Below, piece after piece: positions 36,621-45,277 of a stretch of DNA of 64,000 bases. The notes beneath the pieces were generated by a model. That model searched no databases and was not told the origin of the DNA. It saw nothing but the letters and a program-made list of their open reading frames with translations. Location of the stretch: the NCBI RefSeq assembly GCF_024170005.1, contig NZ_JALJXJ010000003.1, positions 480,143 through 544,142 on the forward strand, written 5' to 3'. The number at the start of each line of letters is the position of its first letter. Position 1 is the first letter of the stretch. The DNA is from Azospirillum lipoferum (lineage in GTDB: Bacteria > Pseudomonadota > Alphaproteobacteria > Azospirillales > Azospirillaceae). Made by a program: the position numbers and the translations under genes.

Positions 36621-37367
36621 TTACTGTTCCGCCAGGAAGGCGCGGTACTGGGTGGCGATGGCGCCGACCGCCGCCTCGTACAGGCGCTGGCCGTGCTCGG
36701 GACGGGCAAGGCCGGGGGCGGAGCCGATGCGGCCGTCCGGGTAGCGGCGGCGGAAGTCGCGGGCATCGTGGAACCCGCCGGCCGGCGCCTGTTCCGGCTC
36801 CATCGCCGCGGTCTTGATCGAGTCGGGGTAGGCGTACTGGGTGACCGACACCTCGCTGGGCGTGGCGTGCGAGCCTTCCTTGCCCTGGTACAGTTCGCGT
36901 GACAGCCGGCCGACCTCGCCATTCTCCCACCAATTGACCAGGGCGCAGCGCAGGTCCGGCGCGTCACGGCCGCGCAGCGCCCGGTTCTCGGCATAGATCT
37001 CGTAGAAGGCGGCGCGAACCGTGGCGATGTTGCCGCCATGGCCGTTGACGAAGAAGAAGCGCTCGAACCCGTGTTCGGCCAGAGAGCCGACATAGTCGCG
37101 CAGCAGGGCGATCAGCGTCGACGGCTTCAGAGTCATCGAGCCGGGGAACTCCATATGATGGACGGCCATGCCGACCGGAATCGTCGGGCCGACCAGCGCG
37201 CCGGTGGCGTCGCCGACGCCCTTGGCGATGAATTCGGCGCAGATGGCGTCGGTGCCGACCAGCCCGTTCGGCCCATGCTGCTCGGTCGAGCCGATCGGCA
37301 TGATGATGCCCTTGGAGGTCTTCAGATAGGCCTCGACCTCGCTCCAGGTGCTGAGATGCAGTTGCAC
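36621..37367 (-). CDS. Creatininase-family amidohydrolase
   Basis: A 248-residue protein with the metal-binding motifs of the creatininase/creatinine amidohydrolase family: PIGSTEQHGPNGLVGTD near the N-terminus, FFFVNGHGGNIATV in the middle and GKEGSHATPSEVSVTQY later. The start is GTG 37367 with AGAGG six bases upstream. Members include MftE-like and riboflavin/F420-pathway amidases as well as creatininase, so the substrate is open. It lies upstream of hrcA on the same strand. Confidence 0.9.
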   Translation of the reverse strand: MQLHLSTWSEVEAYLKTSKGIIMPIGSTEQHGPNGLVGTDAICAEFIAKGVGDATGALVGPTIPVGMAVHHMEFPGSMTLKPSTLIALLRDYVGSLAEHGFERFFFVNGHGGNIATVRAAFYEIYAENRALRGRDAPDLRCALVNWWENGEVGRLSRELYQGKEGSHATPSEVSVTQYAYPDSIKTAAMEPEQAPAGGFHDARDFRRRYPDGRIGSAPGLARPEHGQRLYEAAVGAIATQYRAFLAEQ

Positions 37368-37467
37368 GCTAGCCTCTTCTCGCCGGGGTGATTGGTTTCA
37401 CCAACATAGTCCGGCGGATTTTCCCCACCAACCCCGTCCGGCGTGGCGGGAGCCATGCGACGGACGC

Positions 37468-37926
37468 TTATGCGGCCCGGCGCGGCGCGGTCCGCGACCG
37501 CTGCAGCACAGGCAGCAGGACATCGGCGAGCCAGCCGCCGGCGAGCAGGGAGGCGACGAACAGCAGCGCCGACAGGCCGTCGTTGCCCAGCAGCACCAGG
37601 GCCGGGCCGGGGCAGATCCCCGCAAGCCCCCAGCCCAGCCCGAACAGGGCCGCCCCGCCGACCAGACGGGCGTCGATCAACCGGCGGTCGGGCAGGGCGA
37701 TGGGGTCGCCCAGCAGCGCGACCGGCTTGCGGCGGGCGATGGCGAAGGCCGGAGCGGCGACGGCGATGGCGCCGATCATGACGAAGGCCAGGCTGGGATC
37801 CCAGCTGCCGGCCCAGATGGTGGCGACATCGAGAAAGCCGAGAACCCGTGCCGGATCGGTCATCCCGGCGACGATCAGCCCAAGCCCGAAGACGAAGCCG
37901 AACAGGCCGGCGGTGAGGCTGCGCAT
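37468..37926 (-). CDS. YedE/YeeE family sulfur-transport protein, second half-protein (DUF6691)
   Basis: A 152-residue membrane protein starting MRSLTAGLFGFVFGLGLIVAGMTDP, with four hydrophobic segments and the motif GWGLAGICPGPALVLLG typical of the C-terminal YedE-like half-protein. It follows its partner gene by 10 bp on the minus strand. Such two-gene YeeE/YedE units are thiosulfate or sulfur-compound importers and are often controlled by sulfide-sensing ArsR-family regulators. Confidence 0.88.
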   Translation of the reverse strand: MRSLTAGLFGFVFGLGLIVAGMTDPARVLGFLDVATIWAGSWDPSLAFVMIGAIAVAAPAFAIARRKPVALLGDPIALPDRRLIDARLVGGAALFGLGWGLAGICPGPALVLLGNDGLSALLFVASLLAGGWLADVLLPVLQRSRTAPRRAA

Positions 37927-37936
37927 GGCCGCTCTC

Positions 37937-38341
37937 CTACAGATGGCGGGTGACGAAGACCGTCGCCGCGGCGACCGCCATGAAGACCAGCGTGGCGACC
38001 AGCGATCGCGGCGACAGGTTGGCCAGACCACAGACGCCATGCCCGCTGGTGCAGCCCGACCCGATCCGGGTGCCGATGCCGACGATCAGCCCGGCGGCGA
38101 TCAGCATCGGCACCGGCAGCAGCGCGAAGGCCGGCGTCGGTTCGATCCCCGACAGGCGGGCGGCCAGACCGGCGGCCAGCAGACCGGCGACGAACGCCCA
38201 TTGCCAGGGGGCCACCCCCGGACGCACCGCACGCGCCAGGATGCCGCTGATGCCGGCGATCCTCCCATTCACCAGCAGCATTCCCGCCGCCGCCGCGCCA
38301 ATCAGCGCGCCACCGGCCAAAGCCTCGATCGGACCCGCCAT
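37937..38341 (-). CDS. YeeE/YedE family sulfur-transport protein, first half-protein
   Basis: The 134-residue membrane protein has the signature cysteine motif IGSGCTSGHGVCGLANLSPR, which in YeeE proteins contacts thiosulfate during transport, and three to four hydrophobic segments (GGALIGAAAAGMLLVNGRIAG at the start). It is the promoter-proximal gene of the YeeE/YedE pair. An AT-rich inverted repeat about 70 bp upstream is a candidate operator. Confidence 0.9.
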   Translation of the reverse strand: MAGPIEALAGGALIGAAAAGMLLVNGRIAGISGILARAVRPGVAPWQWAFVAGLLAAGLAARLSGIEPTPAFALLPVPMLIAAGLIVGIGTRIGSGCTSGHGVCGLANLSPRSLVATLVFMAVAAATVFVTRHL

Positions 38342-38408
38342 CGCACCCTCTCATCTCGAGTCCGGGCAGTTGCAGCCGCCTCACATGGTCATGACATCCA
38401 TTCTCACA

Positions 38409-38426
38409 TATATTTTCTCTAATATA
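38409..38426 (-). promoter_or_regulatory. AT-rich inverted repeat upstream of the YeeE/YedE pair
   Basis: TATATT-N6-AATATA (38409-38426) lies in a marked AT-rich island, 68-85 bp before the ATG at 38341. Its shape resembles operators of BigR-type ArsR-family repressors that control YeeE/YedE genes in other proteobacteria. No such regulator is in the window. Confidence 0.5.
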
Positions 38427-38573
38427 AAGCCTCTTAATGATCCGGCGGCTACCGACCACCATACAGCCATGGAGAGTTTCCGGCGCGGGGATCATCGCCG
38501 AACGGGATTGACCGTTCCTGTCCGCTCCCGTCATACATTTGCAGTCGGAGACGTTATTCAACGAGGGTCTGCC

Positions 38574-40106
38574 TTGGTCGCCCGCATCAACACCGTCGCG
38601 TTCCAGGGCATCGAGGTGCTGGGGATCGACGTCCAGGTCCAGATGTCCGGCGGAATCGTCGCCTTCACCGTCGTCGGCCTGCCCGACAAGGCGGTGGGCG
38701 AAAGCCGGGAACGGGTGCGCGCCGCCCTGCATGCGCTGGGGCTGGCGCTGCCGGCCAAGCGCATCACCGTCAATCTCGCCCCCGCCGACGTGCTGAAGGA
38801 GGGCAGCCACTTCGATCTTCCCATCGCGCTCGGCCTGCTGACGGTGATGGGCGTGCTGCCGGATGCGGAGATCGCCCGCTATGTGGCGCTGGGCGAGCTG
38901 GCGCTGGATGGCGCACTGACCCCGGTGGCCGGCGTGCTGCCCGCCGCCATCGATGCGCTGGCCAATGACCGCGGGCTGATCTGTCCGGCGGCCTGCGGCG
39001 GGGAGGCGGCATGGGCCGGCCCCGACCTGGACGTGCTGGCCCCGGCCAACCTGCTGGCCCTCATCAACCACTTCAAAGGCACCCAGGTGCTGACCCCGCC
39101 CAAGCCGCGGATGCAGGAACAGGAGGCACCGCCGCCCGACCTGCGCGACGTGAAGGGCAACGAGACCGCCAAGCGCGCGCTGGAGGTCGCCGCCGCCGGG
39201 TCGCACAACCTGCTGATGATGGGTCCGCCCGGGTCCGGCAAGTCGATGCTGGCCGCCCGTCTGCCCGGCCTGTTGCCGCCCCTCGACCCGGCGGAGGCGC
39301 TGGAGGTGTCGATGATCCACAGCGTCGGCGGGTTGCTGGAGGACGGGCGGCTGCTGCGCCAGCGCCCTTACCGCGCGCCGCACCAGTCCGCCAGCCTGCC
39401 GGCGCTGGTCGGCGGCGGCACCCGGGCCAAACCGGGGGAGATCTCCCTGGCGCACCAGGGGGTTCTGTTCCTCGACGAGCTGCCGGAGTTCCCCCGCGCC
39501 TTGCTGGAGGCATTGCGCCAGCCGCTGGAAACCGGCAAGGCGGTGGTCAGCCGCGCCAACCACCATGTGACCTATCCGGCCCGCGTCCAGCTGGTGGCGG
39601 CGATGAACCCCTGCCGCTGCGGCCATCTCGACGACGCCTCGCTCGCCTGCGCCCGCGCGCCGAAATGTGCCGCCGACTATCAGTCGAAGATCAGCGGACC
39701 GCTGTTCGACCGCATCGACCTCCACATCGACGTGCCGGCGGTCAGCCCCGCCGACCTCAGCCTGCCGCCGCCGGCGGAGGGCAGCGCCGACATCGCCGCC
39801 CGCGTCGCCGTTGCCCGCGCCATCCAGGCGGAACGCTATGGCGGCTTCGGTCCTTACCCGGCCGGCCGGGCGGTGCGGACGAATGCCGAGGCTGACGGCG
39901 AACTGCTGGAAAAGGTCGCCTCCCCCGACGGCCCCGGCCGTGCCCTGCTGACCGAAGCGGCGGAGCGGCTGAAGCTGTCCGCCCGCGGCTATCATCGGGT
40001 GATGCGGGTGGGACGGACGCTGGCCGACCTCGACGGGGCCGAGGGGGTCAGGCGTCGCCACATCGCCGAAGCACTGAGCTACCGACGGATCGCGCCGGGC
40101 CGGTGA
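38574..40106 (+). CDS. comM: YifB/ComM family Mg-chelatase-like AAA ATPase
   Basis: A 510-residue protein with an N-terminal ChlI-type Lon-like domain (VARINTVAFQGIEVLGIDVQ, GLPDKAVGESRERVRAAL), an AAA+ core with Walker A MGPPGSGKSMLAARLPG and Walker B VLFLDELPEF, the cysteine cluster MNPCRCGHLDDASLACARAP, and a C-terminal helical domain with ARGYHRVMRVGRTLADL. ComM promotes branch migration in natural transformation. The start is TTG 38574 with GAGGG upstream, giving the E. coli length; the frame before it is not conserved. Confidence 0.93.
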   Translation: MVARINTVAFQGIEVLGIDVQVQMSGGIVAFTVVGLPDKAVGESRERVRAALHALGLALPAKRITVNLAPADVLKEGSHFDLPIALGLLTVMGVLPDAEIARYVALGELALDGALTPVAGVLPAAIDALANDRGLICPAACGGEAAWAGPDLDVLAPANLLALINHFKGTQVLTPPKPRMQEQEAPPPDLRDVKGNETAKRALEVAAAGSHNLLMMGPPGSGKSMLAARLPGLLPPLDPAEALEVSMIHSVGGLLEDGRLLRQRPYRAPHQSASLPALVGGGTRAKPGEISLAHQGVLFLDELPEFPRALLEALRQPLETGKAVVSRANHHVTYPARVQLVAAMNPCRCGHLDDASLACARAPKCAADYQSKISGPLFDRIDLHIDVPAVSPADLSLPPPAEGSADIAARVAVARAIQAERYGGFGPYPAGRAVRTNAEADGELLEKVASPDGPGRALLTEAAERLKLSARGYHRVMRVGRTLADLDGAEGVRRRHIAEALSYRRIAPGR

Positions 40107-40115
40107 GGGAGCCTG

Positions 40116-41657
40116 TTAAGGCCCCTCGAACACCGGCGGCTTGGCCGCTCCCGGACAGGCGGTCGCCGGCAGCGTTTCCTGCTCCACGAAGCCGACCGCA
40201 GCGGCCATGGCGCAATCCTCGCTGGAGGTCACGATGTGGCTGGCGGCGCGGAAGACCAGATGCCGGCTCTTTGGCAGGGTGGCGGCGGCGCGGTCGCCCC
40301 AGTCCGGCGGGGTGACCGGGTCGTAGGCGCCGGACAGCAGCAGAACCGGCACTGGGCTGGCGACCGGCAGGCGTTCGGCCAACTCCTGGTGGCCGGCAGG
40401 CCAGAGACGGCAGACGCGCTGGCCGGGGTCGTCGGCGGCGACCAGCCCGTAGGGGGTATAGCGGCGGGCGCCATCGGCACGCTTCACCGGGTCGGCGGTG
40501 GTCACCGACTCGCGGCATTCGACGGAGAAGGCCAGCCCGTCGGCGACCTCCGGATCGCCCAGCCAGTTGGTCGGTGCCCATTCGGCCAGCGTGGCGTATT
40601 GGCCGCGGACGGCGCGGTCGATCATGATCGGCAGGGCCGGCACCGCCTCGCTGACCGCCATCGCCTCCAGCCCGGCGGCGATGGCCGCCCCGCCGGTCAG
40701 CCGCAGGACGCGGTGCGTCTCGTGGTCGCCGACGACGATCTCGACCGGGTTGCGGTCCAGCCGCTCGACCAGGGCGAGGAAACGCTTCTCCAGATCGGGA
40801 AAGGCGGAGCGGCAGATCCGGTTGGCGGCACAGTCGTCGAACAGCCGGCGGTAGGCGCGCTGGGCCAGCCAGGCCATCTCCTCCTGCGCGTTGACGTCGG
40901 GCGGATAGACGCTGTCGAAGACGGCGGTGCGGACGCGGCCGCCCTGCCGCCGCAGGATCTCCAGCCCGACCCGGGTGCCGTAGGACACCGCGAACAGGTT
41001 CACGCGCTGGGCACCCAGCGCGGTGACGATGTCCAGCGCATCCTCGGCGGCGACGGGGGTGGAGAATTGTGTGGTATCCAGCCCGGCCGCCTGCAGCCGC
41101 GTGGAGCAGGCGCTGACAGCGGCCCGTTCCGCCGCCGCCCGCTGCTCGCGCGTCAGCGGCCGGGTGCCGCGGGTGGAACCGACGGCGTCCAGCTCCGGGC
41201 AATCGGTGTCGGGTTCGGCCCGGCCGACGCCGCGCGGGTCGAACAGGATCAGGTTGCGGGTGCGGCGGAAGGGGGCCGACAGCTCCCACCACACTTCCAT
41301 CCGCTCTTCCGTCGCCTCGCCGCTGCCGAAGGGGGAGGCGCCGGGGCCGCCCTCCAGGAACAGCACGGGATCGGGGGCCGGCTGGCGCGCGGTGCTGAGC
41401 AGCACGGCGACCGGCAGGCGCAGGCCGCGGCTGTTGGGACGGTCGCGCCGCTCCGGCACCGCCACCGTTCCGCACAAAGCCGCTTCGCCATCCGGCACGG
41501 TGAACCAGCAGGGGCCGGGGGTGAAGCGCGCCTCCGCCGCTGCCGGCAGAGGCCACAAGGCACCCGCCAACATCGCTGCCCCCACGGCTGCCGCCACCAG
41601 CAGAATACGGGCGGAGCGCACCGCTGTCGGCCATGCGGGAGAGGGGAGGATGGACAC
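40116..41657 (-). CDS. Secreted alpha/beta hydrolase of the TAP-like family
   Basis: A 513-residue predicted exported hydrolase. Starting at GTG 41657, residues of about 12-42 form a signal peptide (ARILLVAAAVGAAMLAGALW). The oxyanion loop is VLFLEGGPGASPF, the nucleophile Ser is in NLFAVSYGTRVGLE, the Asp in LLLSGAYDPVTPP and the His in AASHIVTSSEDCA. The C-terminal TAP-like domain matches proline-iminopeptidase or tripeptidyl-aminopeptidase homologues. No ribosome-binding site is obvious, so the start is uncertain; ATG 41777 is possible. Convergent with comM, 9 bp apart. Confidence 0.88.
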   Translation of the reverse strand: MSILPSPAWPTAVRSARILLVAAAVGAAMLAGALWPLPAAAEARFTPGPCWFTVPDGEAALCGTVAVPERRDRPNSRGLRLPVAVLLSTARQPAPDPVLFLEGGPGASPFGSGEATEERMEVWWELSAPFRRTRNLILFDPRGVGRAEPDTDCPELDAVGSTRGTRPLTREQRAAAERAAVSACSTRLQAAGLDTTQFSTPVAAEDALDIVTALGAQRVNLFAVSYGTRVGLEILRRQGGRVRTAVFDSVYPPDVNAQEEMAWLAQRAYRRLFDDCAANRICRSAFPDLEKRFLALVERLDRNPVEIVVGDHETHRVLRLTGGAAIAAGLEAMAVSEAVPALPIMIDRAVRGQYATLAEWAPTNWLGDPEVADGLAFSVECRESVTTADPVKRADGARRYTPYGLVAADDPGQRVCRLWPAGHQELAERLPVASPVPVLLLSGAYDPVTPPDWGDRAAATLPKSRHLVFRAASHIVTSSEDCAMAAAVGFVEQETLPATACPGAAKPPVFEGP

Positions 41658-41961
41658 GGACGGACGACCCGAACTGATGGATAGGAAACAGATGAGCGGA
41701 GTACTGCGGACGGCTTTTGCCGCCGGCTTTGTGTTTGACCGACCGGTCTCCGCTTGTCCAGAGGTGCCCGGCTCCATCCTCTCCGATGGCGAAACTGCTG
41801 AAAAGCGATGCCGATCTGCAACAGGCGTGCGGCGAAGGTAACGCCTGTTACGGACGAACGGCCTTCCCTGGACGAACTGGTTGACGGAACACATCCGTGG
41901 GCGGAATTATTTCGCCACTGGAGGCCCGACCGTCGGAGCCTCTTCTCTATGGGAGCAGATC

Positions 41962-42186
41962 ATGCCGACCTTGTGGACGGCGTTGCGGAGCCGCTGGCTC
42001 GATTCCGGAGCATCCTCCGGACCGGGCCGACTGTGCGACCACCTGCGGCGCGATATCGGATTGACGGATGGAGAGGCTGGGGACGGCGAAGAGCCTCCAC
42101 TCGGCAGTCGCCTTCCGCCTTTTCACATCCGCGATCGGAACCTATCGGACGCGCGGACATTTTTGACCTTGCAACCGTATCGCTGA
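41962..42186 (+). CDS. DUF1127 domain-containing small protein
   Basis: A 74-residue protein from ATG 41962 with GGGAG seven bases upstream. The DUF1127 core is LCDHLRRDIGLTDG, the conserved D-I-G-L helix; an upstream helix MPTLWTALRSRWLDSG fits. DUF1127 proteins of this size in alphaproteobacteria influence phosphate and carbon metabolism and RNA turnover; the arginine-rich core here is shorter than in those examples. The C-terminal tail (PPLGSRLPPFHIRDRNLSD) is unconserved. Confidence 0.6.
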   Translation: MPTLWTALRSRWLDSGASSGPGRLCDHLRRDIGLTDGEAGDGEEPPLGSRLPPFHIRDRNLSDARTFLTLQPYR

Positions 42187-42392
42187 CCGGCGATACCGGA
42201 TCCGTCGGCCTCTCACGCCGGCATCACTCAACCTCTGGAGAGTTTCGATGAAAGCCATCGTAGCCACTGCCTGGACTCGCCGATCGGGCGATCCGGCCAC
42301 CAACGCCGCCCATATGGCCGTCACCCACGCCCAACCGGCCCTGCTTTGTCCCGCAGCCTTCGAACGTGAATTCCGGATATCGAGAGGATCCC

Positions 42393-42569
42393 ATGTGTGT
42401 CTTTCTGGGTTTTTGCGGTCACCGTCTCTTCGTTGAACACGCCCGCTGGGCATCGCCGGCCGGGTCCTTCGACCTGAGGCGTGAAAACGGGGAAGTCATC
42501 CTATGGCTTGGACGCCTGAACATCATCTACACACCGGCCCGTTGGGGACCACCCTCCCGCGCTGCATAG
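42393..42569 (+). CDS. Small hypothetical protein
   Basis: A 58-codon ORF (MCVFLGFCGHRLFVEHARWA) from ATG 42393 with GAGAGG upstream. Its sequence has a plausible strand pattern (ENGEVILWLGRLNIIYTPAR) but no family. An overlapping frame starting at ATG 42248 (62 codons, GGAGAG upstream) is less protein-like. Either could be real, as this 400-bp stretch precedes the MarR gene on the same strand. Confidence 0.35.
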   Translation: MCVFLGFCGHRLFVEHARWASPAGSFDLRRENGEVILWLGRLNIIYTPARWGPPSRAA

Positions 42570-42595
42570 CGCGCGGCGCCGCGGAGACCTGCTGA

Positions 42596-42970
42596 ATGCC
42601 GGCCCGCGTTCGTCATGACGAGGTCCTTACCGTCGTCCAGGTGCTTGAGGCGTTCCGCAAGCTCGACCCCGACCTGCCCATCCAGTATGCGCTGAGTTTC
42701 ATGACCATCGCGCAGAGCGAAGGCATCTCCATCGGCGAACTGGCGGAACGCCTGGGCATCGCCCAATCCTCCGCGTCGCGCAACGTCGCGGCGCTCAGCC
42801 GCTGGCACAGCTTCGGCAAGGCCGGACTCGATCTGGTGCAGGCGCAGGAAGACCCGCGTGAACGCCGCCGCAAGATCGTCACCCTGACCGACAAGGGCCG
42901 TGAGTTCCTGGACGCACTGCGCGCCATCGTGAGCCCGCCCGAGCAGCGCCGTCCCGCCAGGACGGCCTGA
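42596..42970 (+). CDS. MarR family winged-helix transcriptional regulator
   Basis: The 124-residue protein has a MarR-type wHTH: LPIQYALSFMTIAQSEGISI, GELAERLGIAQSSASRNVAA, LSRWHSFGKAGLDLVQAQED, then RRRKIVTLTDKGREFLDALR. The wing with RRRK is typical of DNA contact. Family members usually repress an adjacent gene and respond to small phenolic ligands. The following gene is convergent, so the target may be itself or the small ORFs upstream. Confidence 0.88.
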   Translation: MPARVRHDEVLTVVQVLEAFRKLDPDLPIQYALSFMTIAQSEGISIGELAERLGIAQSSASRNVAALSRWHSFGKAGLDLVQAQEDPRERRRKIVTLTDKGREFLDALRAIVSPPEQRRPARTA

Positions 42971-42977
42971 TCCCTTT

Positions 42978-43670
42978 TCAGGCGATCCCGTCCAGCGCCC
43001 GGCGCAGCATTCCCACCAGCGTGCGCACCGCCAGCTCCTGCCGCTCCAGGCTCAGGCCGCCAAAGCGGCGCAACTGGCCAGCCCGTTCGGGCAGCGGCGG
43101 CAGGTGGAAGAAGCCGTAAGGCACGTCCAGCCCGGCGCTTTCGATGATGTGGCGCGCCCGGTAGAATAGATGGTTGCCGAGGAAGCCGCCTGAGAAGTCG
43201 CCGAAGGTCACCGGCAGCCCGGCCATCGATAGTTCCCGCATCACCCGCGGCACCGGCAGGGTGCTGCCATAGGCAGTCGGCCCGTCCGGCACGATGTCCA
43301 TGCCGATGCGCACCGTCCCGGCGGCATCGGCCAGCGGACTTTCGTCGCGGTTCCAGGCCAGCCGTTCCAGCCGGATGTAATCGCTGGATTCCAGATAGGC
43401 GAAGCCGAGCGCCGCCAGCGGCCGGTATTCCGCCAGCAGCCCGGCGAAAGCCTCGCCGCAGGCGTCGTACAGAGGGGCCAGGGTGGCGGTGACGACCCCC
43501 GGTTCCCCCGCCAGCCGGTCCATCAGCAGGGCGGTCGGATCGGCCGTCCATGGATGATCGGCAGAAGGATGATCGACAGGGGGATGGTCTGACGCGGAGG
43601 CCGGCTCGCCGTCCGGGGGGAGCCCGAACGGCGCGAAGCCGGTGATCAGGATGGGGGCCGTCACGGGCAA
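42978..43670 (-). CDS. Pyroglutamyl-peptidase I (C15) family protein lacking the catalytic cysteine
   Basis: A 230-residue Pcp homologue. The opening ILITGFAPFGLPP, the Glu-containing YIRLERLAWN and the His-containing GFFHLPPLP are conserved. The segment around the nucleophile reads DFSGGFLGNHLFY where family members have an SAGTFVCNHL-type motif, so the catalytic Cys is Gly (codon GGC). The product should be inactive as a cysteine peptidase or use another chemistry. Its start lies 7 bp after the trpS stop on the same strand. A linker rich in D, H and P (about 20-45) is an insertion. Confidence 0.82.
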   Translation of the reverse strand: MPVTAPILITGFAPFGLPPDGEPASASDHPPVDHPSADHPWTADPTALLMDRLAGEPGVVTATLAPLYDACGEAFAGLLAEYRPLAALGFAYLESSDYIRLERLAWNRDESPLADAAGTVRIGMDIVPDGPTAYGSTLPVPRVMRELSMAGLPVTFGDFSGGFLGNHLFYRARHIIESAGLDVPYGFFHLPPLPERAGQLRRFGGLSLERQELAVRTLVGMLRRALDGIA

Positions 43671-43677
43671 GGCATCC

Positions 43678-44676
43678 TTACGGTCGCAGCAGGCCGATGA
43701 TGTCCTTCACGTCGTTCAGGTTCTTTTCCGCAATGGCTGCGGCACGCTCGCCGCCCTTCTTCAGCAGCCGGTCGATCTCCGCCTTGTCGGCCAGCAGCTC
43801 CTTCATGCGGGTGGTGATCGGCGCCAGCTTGTCCACCGACAGGTCGACCAGCGACTTCTTGAAGTCGGAGAACTGGGAGCCGGCGAACTGCGCCAGTACC
43901 TGCTCGCGCGACTGGCCGGCCAGCGCACCATAGATGGTGACGAGGTTGTCGGCTTCCGGACGGGCCTCCAGCTCGGTCACGGTTTCCGGCAGGGGTTCCG
44001 GGTCGGTCTTGGCCTTGCGGATCTTCTGGGCGATGGTGTCGGCATCGTCGGTCATGTTGATACGCGAGTATTCGGACTCGTCCGACTTCGACATCTTCTT
44101 CTTGCCGTCGCGCAGGCTCATCACCCGCGTCGCCTCGCCCAGGATCTGCGGCTCGGGCAGCGGGAAGAACTCGGTCTCATAGCGGCGGTTGAAGGCACCG
44201 GCGATGTCGCGCGCCAGTTCCAGATGCTGCTTCTGGTCCTCGCCCACCGGCACATGGGTGGCCTTGTAGAGCAGGATGTCGGCGGCCATCAGCGTCGGGT
44301 AGGCATAGAGGCCGAGGTTGGCCATGTCCTTCTGCTTGCCGGCCTTTTCCTTGAACTGGGTCATGCGGTTCAGCCAGCCCAGCGGCGTGTGGCAGGACAG
44401 GATCCAGCCCAGCTCGGCATGGCCCGGCACGACCGACTGGTTGAACAGGATGTTCTTGTCCGGGTCGATGCCGGCGGCGATGTAGGCCGCGGCGACCTCG
44501 CGGATGTTGTTGCGCAGGACCTCCGGGTCCTGGTCGATGGTCAGCGCGTGCAGGTCGACGACGCAGAAGATGCACTCGTAGCTGTTCTGCAGTTCCACCC
44601 AGTTGCGCAGCGCCCCCAGATAGTTGCCGAGGTGAAGCTGCCGGGTCGGCTGCATGCCGGAGAAAATGCGGTTCAC
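43678..44676 (-). CDS. trpS: Tryptophanyl-tRNA synthetase TrpS
   Basis: A class I aminoacyl-tRNA synthetase of 332 residues. The HIGH-type motif is [22 protein letters not shown] is exact in [15 protein letters not shown], and [11 protein letters not shown] and [20 protein letters not shown] are family hallmarks. The start is GTG 44676 ([11 protein letters not shown]), giving the usual length; the upstream ATG would add an unconserved 25-residue arginine/alanine stretch. The Pcp-family gene follows. Confidence 0.97.
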   Translation of the reverse strand: MNRIFSGMQPTRQLHLGNYLGALRNWVELQNSYECIFCVVDLHALTIDQDPEVLRNNIREVAAAYIAAGIDPDKNILFNQSVVPGHAELGWILSCHTPLGWLNRMTQFKEKAGKQKDMANLGLYAYPTLMAADILLYKATHVPVGEDQKQHLELARDIAGAFNRRYETEFFPLPEPQILGEATRVMSLRDGKKKMSKSDESEYSRINMTDDADTIAQKIRKAKTDPEPLPETVTELEARPEADNLVTIYGALAGQSREQVLAQFAGSQFSDFKKSLVDLSVDKLAPITTRMKELLADKAEIDRLLKKGGERAAAIAEKNLNDVKDIIGLLRP

Positions 44677-44794
44677 GGGTGGTCTCGCTCGAAAACTCTG
44701 GGAGGCGGCAGTTATCGCCCCCCGAAGTCCGCCGGTCAAGGCGCGGCGCATGCCGGCCTGAGGGCCTGCGACCGTTCGACCGGGGCCATTCCCG

Positions 44795-45163
44795 TCAGGC
44801 CAGCTGTTGCTCGATCGACCGGGTCATCGGGGTCTCGACATCGCCGGTGTGCTTCGTCGTGACCGTTTCGATCAGCAGGATGCAGCATTCCTCGTCGGCG
44901 ACCGGATTGTGCATCACGCCTCGGGGAACGATGCAGAACTCGCCGGGCGACAGCGTGGTTTCGCTGCCATCCTCGAACTGGATGCGCAAGCGGCCGCGGA
45001 TGACCTGGAACAGTTCGTCCTCGTCGTCATGCTTGTGCCAGACGAACTGGCCGAGAAGCTTGGCGACCTTCACATACTGGTCGTTTACACGGCCCACCAC
45101 CTTGGGTGACCAATGTTCGGTGATGCCTGCCAGGGCTGCCTCGATGTTGATGGACGGACTCAT
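44795..45163 (-). CDS. Cupin domain-containing protein
   Basis: A 122-residue small cupin. Motif 1 is [20 protein letters not shown] (metal-binding His/His/Glu) and motif 2 is [20 protein letters not shown] (second His), the two-motif signature of single-domain cupins. The enzyme activity cannot be assigned; many such proteins are sugar- or mannose-6-phosphate-isomerase-like. ATG 45163 has GGGAG upstream. It is divergent from a LysR regulator and is its probable target. Confidence 0.88.
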   Translation of the reverse strand: MSPSINIEAALAGITEHWSPKVVGRVNDQYVKVAKLLGQFVWHKHDDEDELFQVIRGRLRIQFEDGSETTLSPGEFCIVPRGVMHNPVADEECCILLIETVTTKHTGDVETPMTRSIEQQLA

Positions 45164-45253
45164 GCGCGTTCTCCCTTCGCTTAGGCCCGATGGGGCTGCG
45201 GCGGCAGGATCGCGCACACCTTTCCAACCTGAAAACTAATTCTAGTGAAGCAA

Positions 45254-45274
45254 TTCATTAGCATTCATAATGCA
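45254..45274. promoter_or_regulatory. LysR-type operator between the cupin and LysR genes
   Basis: CATTA-N7-TAATG (45256-45260 and 45268-45272) is a perfect inverted repeat of the T-N11-A type bound by LysR regulators, within the AT-rich divergent gap and close to the start of the LysR gene. Confidence 0.55.
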
Positions 45275-45277
45275 CCG

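Noticed and set aside
42248..42436. A 62-codon ORF (MKAIVATAWTRRSGD) as a separate gene.
   Set aside because: It has a good ribosome-binding site but its sequence looks like out-of-frame GC-rich DNA and it overlaps the more protein-like ORF at 42393.
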